Below are positions 1-8,604 of a stretch of DNA of 64,000 nt, one piece after another. The notes below the pieces were generated by a model, which did not search any database, had not been told where the DNA came from, and saw nothing but the letters and a program-made list of their open reading frames with translations. The first letter of the stretch is position 1; every line of letters begins with the position of its first letter. Source of the stretch: Streptomyces sp. Root431 (GTDB taxonomy: Bacteria; Actinomycetota; Actinomycetes; Streptomycetales; Streptomycetaceae). The translations under genes and the position numbers were made by a program. The stretch is from contig NZ_LMEI01000001.1 of NCBI RefSeq assembly GCF_001426585.1, positions 433,317-497,316 on the forward strand, written 5' to 3'.

Positions 1-287
1 GGCGCGGTCTCGGCGGGGACGTCCGCGAGGGGGGCGCCGACCTCGACCGTCTCGACGGCCGGGGCGGTGGCCTTGCGGGTGGCGCGGCGGCGGGTGCGCG
101 GCGCGGGGGCGGCCTCGGCCTCGACCGGGGCGGCCTCCACGGCCGGGGTCTCGGCGGCCGCTGTGGTCTGGGTGGCCTCGGCGGCGCCCGTCACCGGCGG
201 ACCGGCGGGGCGGGAAGCGGCGCGGCGCCGACGGCGCGGCGGCAGCTTGTCACCGGGGGCGTTGGTGTCTTCGTTGGACTCGAGCAT
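1..287 (-). CDS. rne: Ribonuclease E/G family, N-terminal fragment (partial)
   Basis: This is only the first 95 or so codons of a gene that runs off the left edge. The visible protein starts MLESNEDTNAPGDKLPPRRR and continues as an Arg/Ala/Pro-rich, low-complexity basic region. No S1 or catalytic domain is in the window. The assignment rests on the resemblance of this basic N-terminus (LPPRRRRRAASRPAGPPV) to streptomycete RNase E/G proteins and on the neighbouring DUF2344 gene, which usually sits next to rne in actinobacteria. The family cleaves single-stranded RNA in rRNA maturation and mRNA decay. The disordered basic extension is typical of the Streptomyces enzyme and is thought to contact partners. 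The start is the ATG at 285-287. The identification is inference from the N-terminus and context. Confidence 0.75.
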   Translation of the reverse strand, partial: MLESNEDTNAPGDKLPPRRRRRAASRPAGPPVTGAAEATQTTAAAETPAVEAAPVEAEAAPAPRTRRRATRKATAPAVETVEVGAPLADVPAETA

Positions 288-352
288 GCGGGCGGTTCTC
301 CCGTCACGCTCCCGGGCGCCGCGTCTGGTTCCGGTCCGGCGGCACGATCACG

Positions 353-440
353 CCTATAGCGCGGTGCCGCCGTCCGGGGCGCGGGCGCCGCACGGGAGCT
401 GATGTCTGGCTCGCCGGTTCCGTACGCCCTGTGCGTACGG
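353..440 (-). promoter_or_regulatory. Possible rne promoter and upstream hairpin
   Basis: Between rne and the DUF2344 gene, the minus strand shows a TATAGG hexamer (353-358), 65 bases before the rne start, as a possible -10 box. No convincing -35 is visible. Further upstream an 8-bp perfect inverted repeat, CCGTACGC/GCGTACGG (420-427 and 433-440, 5-base loop), could end the DUF2344 transcript or structure the rne leader. Weak evidence. Confidence 0.25.
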
Positions 441-521
441 CCTGGCGAAAGTCTCCTGGTCAGTGCGCTGCCCGACCCAGGTGGCTCCCGAGTACCAGGG
501 CGGCGCTACAACGACCGCTCC

Positions 522-1355
522 CTACGCGGTACCTGCACCCGGCGCCGTCGCTGAGGCGGTCGCGGCGGCCGTGGATGAAGCGGCCGTGACTGCCTCGCGG
601 TCGGGCGCGAGCGGGTCGGTCACCGTGCCGGACTCCTCGTCGAAGAGCCCCTGCGCCAGCCTGGTCACCGCAGCGGGGACCGGCGGCGCCAGGTCGGCCA
701 CAGCTCGGAGACCGGACAGGACGTCGTCGGGTCGTACGGCAGGTGTCACGTGCCGAACAACCAGCCGCAGTATCGCACAGGCGCTGTCCAGCGGCCTATC
801 ACCCTGGGGATCGCCCTGGGGACGGGAAACCGTCAGCTCGGTGACCGCGGAGCGGGCGTCGAAGGTGCGGATGCCGTTCTTGGTCTTGCGCTGTACTTCC
901 ACCGTCTCGGCCGCGAGAAACGCCTCGGCGGCCTTCTGCGCGTCCTCGACGGAGACGCCTTCGAGTCGCAGCTCCCACACGGAGGCGGTGAGCCGCTCGG
1001 CGAGGCCCGAGGTCCGGGCCTCGACGGCGTCGGTGATGTCGAGGCCCGCGGGAAGGGACTCGTCGAGAAGCGCCCGCAGCGTCTCCGGGTCGCGCGTCTG
1101 GGTGAGCGCGATCTCCAGGTACTCGGCCTCGGAGCCCGTACCGGTCGGGGCGGCGTTGGCGTACGACACCTTGGGGTGCGGGGTGAAGCCGGCCGAGTAC
1201 GCCATGGGCACCTCGGCGCGGCGCAGCGCACGCTCGAAAGCGCGCTGGAAGTCACGGTGGCTGGTGAACCGGAGGCGGCCGCGCTTGGTGTAGCGCAGTC
1301 GGATGCGCTGCACCGCCGGTGCGGGCGGCGGGCCTTCGGGCTGTCGCTTGCCCAG
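522..1355 (-). CDS. DUF2344 / TIGR03936-type protein, partner of radical SAM protein
   Basis: The conserved core begins VQRIRLRYTKRGRLRFTSHR and includes AYSAGFTPHPKVSYANAAP, hallmarks of the TIGR03936/DUF2344 family. In many bacteria this domain is fused to the C-terminus of the TIGR03960 B12-binding/radical SAM protein. In streptomycetes the two are separate, and here the partner is at 11599-13527. The biochemical role is unknown. The start is ambiguous. No ATG lies in a sensible place, and the in-frame GTG at 1311-1313 has no ribosome site. A CTG at 1353-1355 has a GGAG eight bases upstream and adds MGKRQPEGPPPAPA (with CTG read as Met), so I chose it. The C-terminal tail is Ala/Thr-rich. 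The gene lies between rne and the repeat membrane protein on the same strand. Confidence 0.8.
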   Translation of the reverse strand: MGKRQPEGPPPAPAVQRIRLRYTKRGRLRFTSHRDFQRAFERALRRAEVPMAYSAGFTPHPKVSYANAAPTGTGSEAEYLEIALTQTRDPETLRALLDESLPAGLDITDAVEARTSGLAERLTASVWELRLEGVSVEDAQKAAEAFLAAETVEVQRKTKNGIRTFDARSAVTELTVSRPQGDPQGDRPLDSACAILRLVVRHVTPAVRPDDVLSGLRAVADLAPPVPAAVTRLAQGLFDEESGTVTDPLAPDREAVTAASSTAAATASATAPGAGTA

Positions 1356-1437
1356 TGGTTCTTCTCCTCGGTGCGGGGCGGGCGCGGGGGGCGCGCCGCC
1401 CTCGGGTGTACGGGGGTTCCCTCGGGGCCGCGCCGGC

Positions 1438-2676
1438 TCACCCCCGCTTGTGCAGGGAGATCTCGGCCTCGGCCACCATGCCGGGAAGGGTCTGTTGTGG
1501 TGCAGCACCTCCCAGGTTACGCGCCTGGCCCCGTATGGCGTTCACAGGCTCGGGCTGCCGCTCCCCGCCGACGAGTGCGTGCCACGCGTCGCGGCGCGCC
1601 CGGCGCACCGTCTCCCGTGCCGAGGCGAGGGCCGCGCGGACGGCTCGGCCGGTCTCCACGGCGGCCTGCTTCGCCGGGCGCCACAGGGCGTCGCGGACGA
1701 CGTGCCCGACCGGGGTGCACACGTCGCGGTAGAACCAGCGCAGGGGGCGGCCGAGCAGGTTCCAGGCGAGCCACTTCAGGGCGCGGCCGACCGCGAGGGA
1801 GAGGTAGCCGGCGACGCGCCAGGCGACCGCGAGGGCGTCGCCGATCTCGCGGCCGATGACCGCGAGGACGCGTCCGACGGGGGCGAGGACCCAGCGGTAG
1901 AGGAAGACGGCCGGGATGACGACGAGGACCTTTCCGAGCCACATCAGGCCGGTGGCGATGCCCTTGCCGACCCACATCAGGCCTGCGGCGATGCCCTTGC
2001 CGAGCCATACGAGGCCGCGGCCGATCCAGGCGAGGCCATGGCCGAGCGGGGTGAGGAGGTAGCGGTACGCGCCCGAGGCGAGCGGCACGACCACGTACCG
2101 CCAGAGGGCCGTCCACGGCCACACCAGGGCCGCCCACAGCGCCAGGCGGGTGCCGCGCCCGAGCGGTGCGAGCAGCCGGGTGTACAGCCAGGCCGCCCCA
2201 CGGGCAAGCCCGTGCCCGAGGGGCGTCAGGACGGTCCGGTACAGCCAGGCCGCAGGAGCGGCGATCAGGTGGACGGCGAGCGGCACGACGACGTAGCGCC
2301 ACAGCCCGAGCCAGGGCCAGTAGAGGACGGCTTTGCACAGCCACCACGCCGCCGTGGCGACGGCCTCGGCCATCCGGGCGATGCCACGCCCGACGGGGGC
2401 GAGGACGTGCTCGTGGAACCAGTCGAAGGCCCGGCCGAGCGGGCGCAGCAGCACCCGTCCCAGGAAACCGCCGCACAGGGCGAGCGCGTCCCATACGAGG
2501 CGCACGGGGACGACGACGATCAGCACCACGATGCGTACGGGAATCCTGATGGCCGCCGTCAGACAGCCCTCGGGATCCGGCCGGCGCTCCGCTTTCTCCG
2601 GATACATGTGTCGGGAGACGCAAAAGGTCCGTTCACGGTTCACCGGGGCGACCGGATCCGGACTGTTCGGTGCCAC
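1438..2676 (-). CDS. Repeat-rich predicted membrane protein, function unknown
   Basis: The protein has 412 residues from the farthest ATG and matches no enzyme family I recognise. It is built from degenerate repeats around the motif [FLIV]YRxxL[TA]P[LV]G[HR]: cores fall near residues 79, 94, 152, 171, 210, 266 and 322. Two copies of WPWxxLWRYVVVPL (120-133, 187-199) replace the core at intervals. A three-fold ten-residue repeat, GL[VM]W[LV]GKGIA, runs from 221 to 250. Hydrophobic Trp-rich stretches alternate with Gly/Pro turns, which suggests membrane-embedded or amphipathic helices. The C-terminus (330-412) is charged. The true start may be downstream at Met24 or at a CTG (2560-2562, residue 39) preceded by GAGGG, because the first 38 residues look non-native. 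The gene is divergent from the GT4 gene and upstream of the DUF2344 gene. Confidence 0.75.
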   Translation of the reverse strand: MAPNSPDPVAPVNRERTFCVSRHMYPEKAERRPDPEGCLTAAIRIPVRIVVLIVVVPVRLVWDALALCGGFLGRVLLRPLGRAFDWFHEHVLAPVGRGIARMAEAVATAAWWLCKAVLYWPWLGLWRYVVVPLAVHLIAAPAAWLYRTVLTPLGHGLARGAAWLYTRLLAPLGRGTRLALWAALVWPWTALWRYVVVPLASGAYRYLLTPLGHGLAWIGRGLVWLGKGIAAGLMWVGKGIATGLMWLGKVLVVIPAVFLYRWVLAPVGRVLAVIGREIGDALAVAWRVAGYLSLAVGRALKWLAWNLLGRPLRWFYRDVCTPVGHVVRDALWRPAKQAAVETGRAVRAALASARETVRRARRDAWHALVGGERQPEPVNAIRGQARNLGGAAPQQTLPGMVAEAEISLHKRG

Positions 2677-2773
2677 CTCAAAGGGTGGCCCCGTAGCCTA
2701 GGTCCCTACGACTGTCCCCCCACACTCACCTTGCGCATCCCCCCACCTACCCCAGGACACGTTGAGGCCCGGT

Positions 2774-4795
2774 ATGAAAATATCTTTCCTTCTGGTTGAT
2801 CGCTGTCACATCGGCGGCGTGGTCAGCGCCATCCACAACCTGGCCAAGGCGCTCGCTGACCACCACGAAGTCGAGCTGGTGTCCATGCGCCGCAACCTCG
2901 ACCAGGCGTTCTTCCCGCTCGACCCCCGGGTGAAGACCCTCGCCCTGTCGGACATGCGGAAGCACTCGCACACGTACGACGGCGACGACCCGATGATCGA
3001 GGTCTTCCCGCACATCTACCCGAACGAGCCCACGGACAAGAAGCCCTGGGTCAGCCGGCTGGCCGAGAAGCGGCTGATGGAGTACCTGGCCACGACCGAC
3101 GCCGACGTCGTGGTCAGCAACAACCCCAAGATCACCATCATGCTGGCCCACTCCGACCGCGACTTCCTGAAGGTCGCCATGGAGCACTCGCGCCCCGCGC
3201 GGTACGGCCCGCACATCCGGGACGCGCTCTTCCGGGACGCGTACCCGAAGATGGACGCGATCACCGCGCCGACGCCGGACGAGTGCAAGACCATCGCCGG
3301 GGTCGTCCCCGCCGTGAGCCACCTGCTCTCCCCGATGCCCAACTGCATCCCGGCCCACGAGGGTCAGATGTCCACCGGTGACAACAAGATCGTCGTCACC
3401 GCGGGTCTGCTCAAGACGCACAAGGGCTTCGCGGACCTCATCGAGGCCTTCTCCACCGTGGCGCCGCGGCACCCGGACTGGAGCCTGCGGATCTACGGCT
3501 CCGGCCCCGAGCGCGCCAACCTGCGCAAGAAGATCAACGACACGGACAGCAACAACCAGATCTTCCTGATGGGCCCGGCCACCCCGGTCACCCCGGAGTT
3601 CGCCAAGGCGTCCCTGTTCGTCCTCCCCTCCCACCTGGAGGCCTTCGGCAACGTCACCGTCGAGGCGATGGCGGCCGGTCTGCCGGCGATCTGCTACGAC
3701 GCCCCGCACGGCCCGCGCAACATCATCAAGCAGGGCGAGGACGGCTACGTCGTACCGCTCGGCGACAAGGCAGCGCTCGCCGAGCACATCGAGAAGCTGA
3801 TCTCCGACGAGGACCTGCGCCGGAAGATGGCGGCCGCCGCCGTGGCCAACGTGGTCCGCTTCCAGGAGGCCGAGACCGCCGCCCGCTTCGAGCAGCTCGT
3901 GGAGACCATGCGGGCCCGTCGGGCGGTCCCCCGCTCGGCCGCCGCCGTGGTCACCCCGCAGGGCGACGTCCGGGTCCGGATCGACGGGCTGCCCGCCGAC
4001 AGCGACGCCGAGCTGGTCTGCAAGGACATCCGCAAGAAGGCCGACGAGGTCGTCCTGCCCTTCGTCGGCGGCGAGGCCGTGGTCCCGGCGCTCGGCAAGC
4101 TCGTCGAGGGCGACTGGGAGCTGACGATCCGCGCCGCCGGTTCGCAGATGCCGCTGAAGTCGGCCGGCTGCGACACCCTCCACATCCTGTCGCTGAAGCT
4201 GCCCCGCACCGAGGGCCCCGCCCTGTCCGTGCTGCTGCCGTACGCCCACACGGACGGCACCCTGCGCGTGCAGAGCCGCGTGCGCGCCCAGCACGTCGAG
4301 GTCTCGGCCCTGCACGCCGGCGCCACCTCGATCGTCGTCGACGCCGCGGCCTGGGGCGTCACGCCCGGCAGCGGCAGCGTGATCGAGGCCGTCCACCGCA
4401 AGGAGGCCGACAAGAACTTCACCTTCCCGGTGAAGGCCGGCGCCGACGGACGCTTCACGGCCACCCTGGACAACGCCGCCGCGGCCCGCCTCCACCAGCC
4501 GGGTGCCGAGGACGTCTGGGACCTCTTCCTGCTGCCGGACAAGGACTCCGCCCGGATCCGCGTCTGCAAGCTGGCCACGGACGTGCTCACGCCGATGGAC
4601 GTCTTCACCTACCCGTACCCGGTGGTGAAGCAGTCCGGCGCCCCGGTCGCGGCCCCCGTGGACACCAAGGCGAAGAGCGGCTGGCGCAACCGGCTGTCGG
4701 CCGTCCCCACCGCCGTCGCCGGAGCCCGGCACGAGCTGCGCCCGTACTTCTCCAGCAACGGCCAGCTCTCGCTGAAGATCATCGACAAGAAGTGA
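2774..4795 (+). CDS. GT4 glycosyltransferase with C-terminal beta-rich domain
   Basis: The 673-residue product has a family 4 (GT-B fold) glycosyltransferase in residues 1-385. The N-terminal acceptor-side motif is GGVVSAIHNLAKAL. The donor-binding half has TAGLLKTHKGFADLIEAF, GSGPERANL and EAFGNVTVEAMAAGLP with the usual ExxxxxxxE arrangement. Residues 390-673 form a separate domain with alternating short hydrophobic stretches that I cannot name. The second start (ATG at 2774) is preferred over the upstream TTG because GAGG lies six bases before it. The gene faces the TagF-like gene at 4993 across two hairpins. Given the neighbours it probably adds sugars to a teichoic-acid-like or capsular polymer. 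Donor and acceptor are unknown. Confidence 0.85.
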   Translation: MKISFLLVDRCHIGGVVSAIHNLAKALADHHEVELVSMRRNLDQAFFPLDPRVKTLALSDMRKHSHTYDGDDPMIEVFPHIYPNEPTDKKPWVSRLAEKRLMEYLATTDADVVVSNNPKITIMLAHSDRDFLKVAMEHSRPARYGPHIRDALFRDAYPKMDAITAPTPDECKTIAGVVPAVSHLLSPMPNCIPAHEGQMSTGDNKIVVTAGLLKTHKGFADLIEAFSTVAPRHPDWSLRIYGSGPERANLRKKINDTDSNNQIFLMGPATPVTPEFAKASLFVLPSHLEAFGNVTVEAMAAGLPAICYDAPHGPRNIIKQGEDGYVVPLGDKAALAEHIEKLISDEDLRRKMAAAAVANVVRFQEAETAARFEQLVETMRARRAVPRSAAAVVTPQGDVRVRIDGLPADSDAELVCKDIRKKADEVVLPFVGGEAVVPALGKLVEGDWELTIRAAGSQMPLKSAGCDTLHILSLKLPRTEGPALSVLLPYAHTDGTLRVQSRVRAQHVEVSALHAGATSIVVDAAAWGVTPGSGSVIEAVHRKEADKNFTFPVKAGADGRFTATLDNAAAARLHQPGAEDVWDLFLLPDKDSARIRVCKLATDVLTPMDVFTYPYPVVKQSGAPVAAPVDTKAKSGWRNRLSAVPTAVAGARHELRPYFSSNGQLSLKIIDKK

Positions 4796-4800
4796 CCGGC

Positions 4801-4830
4801 GAGCGGTAGCCGGACCCCCGGCTACCGCTC
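4801..4830 (+). terminator. Terminator hairpin after GT4 gene
   Basis: A perfect 13-bp inverted repeat (GAGCGGTAGCCGG and its complement) flanks a four-base ACCC loop, starting five bases after the stop codon. It has no T-tract, as is common in streptomycetes. Confidence 0.8.
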
Positions 4831-4930
4831 CACGGGCCCCAGCCAGGCACCACGGGCCCGAGCCGCGCACCACGGGCCCCAGGCCCGGCACCACCCACGG
4901 CCCGGCACCACGGCCCGGCCCGGCCCGCAC
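4831..4930. repeat. Degenerate 20-bp tandem repeats
   Basis: About three tandem units of the form CACGGGCCCCAGCCAGGCAC (starting at 4831, 4851 and 4871, with one or more changes) pass into two shorter CACGGCCCGGC-type copies. They fill the intergenic space between two terminator hairpins and are non-coding. Replication slippage is the simplest explanation. Confidence 0.75.
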
Positions 4931-4934
4931 GACG

Positions 4935-4974
4935 GAGCCCCGGCCCGCAGGGAGAACCTGCGGACCGGGGCTTT
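4935..4974. terminator. Hairpin terminator between convergent glycosyltransferase genes
   Basis: AGCCCCGG and CCGCAGG arms pair with CCTGCGG and CCGGGGCT, with short internal mismatches. Plus-strand transcripts end in GGGGCTTT. It lies 18 bases from the end of the minus-strand TagF-like gene, so it can act in both directions. Confidence 0.7.
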
Positions 4975-4992
4975 GTCGTGTGCCCGGGGCGC

Positions 4993-7900
4993 CTAGAGCG
5001 GCGCGCCGTCCTCGGCGATCTTGAACATCAGGTCGGCGAGGCGCTCGGCGGCGTGGCCGTCGTCGAGGTCGCAGAACTGGTGGTGGAACTCGTCGTACTT
5101 CTCCTGGTACGCGACCTTCACCTCGTCGATCTCCCGGATGGCCTGGAGCAGGTCGTCCGAGGTCTCCACGAGCGGGCCCGGGGCGTCGTTCTCGAAGTCG
5201 AAGTAGAAGCCCCGCAGACGGTCGCGGTAGTGCTCCAGGTCGTACGTGAAGAACAGCATCGGACGACGCAGGTGCGCGTAGTCGAACATGACCGAGGAGT
5301 AGTCCGTGATCATGATGTCGGCGGCCAGGTAGAGGTCCGCGATGTCCGGGTACTCGGAGACGTCGTAGACGAAGCCGTTACCGGCGCCGGGGATGCTGTC
5401 CACGATGTTGGAGTGGCGCCGGATGAGGAAGACGTGGTCGTCCCCGAGGCGGCGGCGGGCGTCCTCCAGGTCGACCCGGAGGTCGAACTTGAACTGGCCG
5501 CGGGCGTGCGAGAGGTCGTCGCGCCAGGTCGGCGCGTACAGCACGACCTTCTTGCCCTCGGGGAGCCCGAGGCGCGCCTTGACCTCCGCGGCCCGCTCGT
5601 CGCGGTCCTCGGAGTACAGGTAGTCGTTGCGCGGGTAGCCCGTCTCGGCGATCAGGCCGTTGTAGCCCATGGCCCGCTTCAGGATGGGCGTGCTGAACCG
5701 GTTCGAGGAGACGAGGATGTTCCAGTTCGCCGCCTCCTGGACCAGGCGCTCGTGGTAGTTCGGGTCGAACTTCGGCGCCTCGATGTCCAGGCCGATCTTC
5801 TTCAGCATCGTGCCGTGCCAGGCCTGCACGATCACCTGTCCCGGCCGCCGCTTGATCCAGTGCGGGAGGTGGGCGTTGGTGATGATGTAGCGCGAGCGCG
5901 CCAGGGCGTCGTACCAGTCGGTGCCCTGGAAGCGGACCGCTTCGAGCGTGTCGGGCAGCTCGACCTGGCCGTCGCGGACCAGCCAGCGGTGCTTCAGGTC
6001 CGAGCCGCGGCGCAGCAGCTCCTCGTGGACGGCGCGCGGGCTATCCGAGAACTGCTTGCCGTTGTAGCTGATGTACAGGACCTCGTCGCGCAGCGGCAGC
6101 TCGCGGCCGCGCTCGTAGACCTCGTGGCGCAGCTGGTACTGGCGGTTGGCGCCCCGCTCCAGGTCCGTGAGGTCCGGGAGGCAGTTGAGCTGGGGGTGGT
6201 CCTGCCAGTGGACCTCCATCCGGTAGTCCCGGCCGTTGTGCGAGCCCTCCAGCGGGAACTGGGTCACGGCAAGGCGGTCGACGACGAGCGGCAGGGGCTG
6301 CTCGCCCTCTTCGGAGGTCTCCAGACGGAGCACCCAGCGGCCGGCCTTGAGCGGCAGGCGGCTGTTGGTGCCGGTCATCGTGGCGGGACGGAAGGAGGCC
6401 TCGAAGGTGCCGTCCGGCAGGACGTTCAGCGGGACGGTGCGCTCGTCGAAGCGGCCCTTGGCGCTGATGACGAGGTGGTGGTCCGCCAGGTCCACGGGCG
6501 CGGCGCCGCGGACGAGGAACGTCCCGTCGGCGAAGGCGATGCCGGTGATCCGGGCGCGCAGCGGGCGGCCGGAGAACTTCAGGTAGCCGTTGGCTCCGGA
6601 GAGGACGGCCACCTCGTTCTGCATGGCCTCCTCGCCGAACTCGGCGGGCAGACGGACCTGGAGGTCCGCGAGGCCGTCGCGGACGACGACCTTGACGGAG
6701 CGCTGCTTGGCGCCGGGCTCCGTGACGCGTATCTGGGTGCTCCAGTTGCGGCGCATCGTCTTCGCGGCGTCGGCGCCACCGCCGGAGGCGGCCTCGGCGC
6801 TGTCCTGGTGCTCCGGGAGCAGGGCTATGTCGCGCAGGGGGACGCGGATCCGCAGCTGCGTGTGGCCGCCGGAGACGCCCACGACCTCGGCCGGGTAGGT
6901 GAGCACCTCGCCGCTGTTCTGGTTGGCGACGCGGAAGAGGATCTCGGTGCCCATGGCGAAGGTCTCACGGAAGACGCCGTCGATGACGATCTCGTCGCCT
7001 TCGGACGTGAAGCCGTTGATGACGACCGGCACCTTCTCGATGCGCAGCTTGAGCGCCGCGCGCCGGATCTCCGGGACCATCCGGAAGTCGTCGTCGAGCC
7101 ACTGGTAGGGCGGGTACGTCAGGCGGTCCGTGCCGTACGAGTGCACGGAGCGGGAGCGCACGAGGCCACCGGACATGACGCGCATGCCCACGTGCCAGAG
7201 GCCCTCCTGCCACTTGCCGCCCTTGCGGAAGCGGGCGGGGTCGATGACGGTCTCCCAGCCGGCCCAGTCGAAGCTGTGGCCGCGGCCCTTGTGGCCGGAG
7301 GCGGTGGTGGCCTCGGGGGCGAACCGGTTGCCCAGCGGGACGAGGACGCGGCGCTGGGTGCCGTCCTTCTTCAGCTGGAGCAGCTTGACGACGCTGCGCT
7401 TGCCGGTCTGGTCGACGCGGTCGATCCAGGCGTGGCCGGACAGCTTCAGCTTGCCGTCCTCCCACGTCAGCTCGTCCAGCGGGGAGCGCAGCTGGAGGTC
7501 CTTGTCGACGCGCAGGAGCTTCTTGGGCACCAGGTCGCCGCGGGCTTCCAGGGCCGAATAGCGGGCGTACTTGCGGACGACGCCGTCGAGGCCGACGGGC
7601 TCGCCGAGCCGCTCCGCCTCGATGAACTCGACCAGCTCGTTCGCGGCGTGCTTGCGGGTCAGCAGCCACTTGACGCGGAGCGCCGTGGGCAGCGTGTTGA
7701 TCAGCTTGGGGTCGATCTGGTCGAGGAACTTGTTCGCGACGCGTATGAACTCGGCGCGGTACTCCTCGTCACCGTCGGGCATCACGTTGAGGAAGATGCG
7801 CAGGTCGCCGGTGAGGACGGTCTTGTCGTACGCGAGCTTCAGCGCGTCGGCGTCGGGGTCGTTCTGCTCCGCGAGGAAGCGGCTGACGTGCTCGCAGCCG

Positions 7901-8604
7901 GTGGCCCGGTCGCGGGCCGCCTTGGGCTCGTTGCGGCGCTGGGTGATCGAGGGGTTGGCCTCGCCCTCGCGCAGACGCCAGTAGTACGTGGCGTCGCTGA
8001 TGATGTCGACGGACTCGGCGAGGAACTGGGCGGGGACGATGACCGGGGTGTCCTCGTACAGCACGCCCTCGGGGAAGCGCAGGCCGTGCTGCTCCCAGAA
8101 GTCGCGCCGGAAGAGCTTGTTGCAGGCGAGGCGGTCCGTGAGGAGGTTCCGGTTCTTCCGGACGTGCGTCTTCTTCACGGCGCCCCGGGAAAGGAACCGG
8201 TGCATCGGGGACTGCCACACCCGGGTGGAGTTGATGTGCTCCACGTTGCCCGTGGCGAAGGAGGAGCCGGTCTCGTCCAGGCTGCTGATCATGAGCCGGA
8301 AGGCGTCCGGCGGGATCAGGTCGTCGCTGTCGACGAACGTCACGAACTCGCTCTCCGGCGCCAGGCTGTCGAGTCCCGTGTTGCGGGCGGCACCCAGGCC
8401 GGCGTTCTCCTTGCGGATGAGCCGGAACCGGGCGTCCTTGTCGGCGAACTCCGCCGCGATGGCGTTGGAGTCGTCGGTGGACCCGTCATCGATCATGAGA
8501 ACTTCCAGGTCCTGGAAGGTCTGCACGGCCAACGAGTTGAGGCAGGCGGGTAGGTACTCCGCCACGTTGTAGATCGGGACGATGACGCTGAGCCGGGGTG
8601 CCAT
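4993..8604 (-). CDS. TagF-like bifunctional GT2 / CDP-glycerol glycerophosphotransferase
   Basis: The product has 1203 residues. Residues 5-270 form a GT2 (GT-A) domain with SVIVPIYNVAEYLPACLNS, the nucleotide-binding IDDGSTDDS, NAGLGAARNTGLD and the metal-binding VDSDD. A middle region (about 280-820) has beta-sandwich-like repeats. Residues 830-1195 form a CDP-glycerol:poly(glycerophosphate) glycerophosphotransferase domain, with AWHGTMLKKIGLD, ETGYPRNDYLY, VLYAPTWRDD and ITDYSSVMFDYA. Such enzymes extend polyol-phosphate (teichoic-acid-type) wall polymers on the inner face of the membrane, and the GT2 part may add sugars. The start is the ATG at 8602-8604, which follows AAAGGAA and begins directly with the GT2 fold. 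A reading frame open further upstream has no family similarity. The gene diverges from the paralogue at 9188. Confidence 0.9.
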   Translation of the reverse strand: MAPRLSVIVPIYNVAEYLPACLNSLAVQTFQDLEVLMIDDGSTDDSNAIAAEFADKDARFRLIRKENAGLGAARNTGLDSLAPESEFVTFVDSDDLIPPDAFRLMISSLDETGSSFATGNVEHINSTRVWQSPMHRFLSRGAVKKTHVRKNRNLLTDRLACNKLFRRDFWEQHGLRFPEGVLYEDTPVIVPAQFLAESVDIISDATYYWRLREGEANPSITQRRNEPKAARDRATGCEHVSRFLAEQNDPDADALKLAYDKTVLTGDLRIFLNVMPDGDEEYRAEFIRVANKFLDQIDPKLINTLPTALRVKWLLTRKHAANELVEFIEAERLGEPVGLDGVVRKYARYSALEARGDLVPKKLLRVDKDLQLRSPLDELTWEDGKLKLSGHAWIDRVDQTGKRSVVKLLQLKKDGTQRRVLVPLGNRFAPEATTASGHKGRGHSFDWAGWETVIDPARFRKGGKWQEGLWHVGMRVMSGGLVRSRSVHSYGTDRLTYPPYQWLDDDFRMVPEIRRAALKLRIEKVPVVINGFTSEGDEIVIDGVFRETFAMGTEILFRVANQNSGEVLTYPAEVVGVSGGHTQLRIRVPLRDIALLPEHQDSAEAASGGGADAAKTMRRNWSTQIRVTEPGAKQRSVKVVVRDGLADLQVRLPAEFGEEAMQNEVAVLSGANGYLKFSGRPLRARITGIAFADGTFLVRGAAPVDLADHHLVISAKGRFDERTVPLNVLPDGTFEASFRPATMTGTNSRLPLKAGRWVLRLETSEEGEQPLPLVVDRLAVTQFPLEGSHNGRDYRMEVHWQDHPQLNCLPDLTDLERGANRQYQLRHEVYERGRELPLRDEVLYISYNGKQFSDSPRAVHEELLRRGSDLKHRWLVRDGQVELPDTLEAVRFQGTDWYDALARSRYIITNAHLPHWIKRRPGQVIVQAWHGTMLKKIGLDIEAPKFDPNYHERLVQEAANWNILVSSNRFSTPILKRAMGYNGLIAETGYPRNDYLYSEDRDERAAEVKARLGLPEGKKVVLYAPTWRDDLSHARGQFKFDLRVDLEDARRRLGDDHVFLIRRHSNIVDSIPGAGNGFVYDVSEYPDIADLYLAADIMITDYSSVMFDYAHLRRPMLFFTYDLEHYRDRLRGFYFDFENDAPGPLVETSDDLLQAIREIDEVKVAYQEKYDEFHHQFCDLDDGHAAERLADLMFKIAEDGAPL

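Noticed and set aside
2747..4930. Minus-strand frame of about 727 codons opposite the GT4 gene.
   Set aside because: Composition is biased and motif-free; the plus-strand GT4 motifs are unambiguous.
4978..8553. A very long plus-strand open frame (about 1190 codons) opposite the TagF-like gene, and similar long frames opposite the genes at 9188, 11599 and 60099.
   Set aside because: High-G+C DNA opens long antisense frames. Their translations are low-complexity Val/Asp/Gly/Arg strings with no family motifs, and the opposite strand has clear catalytic motifs.
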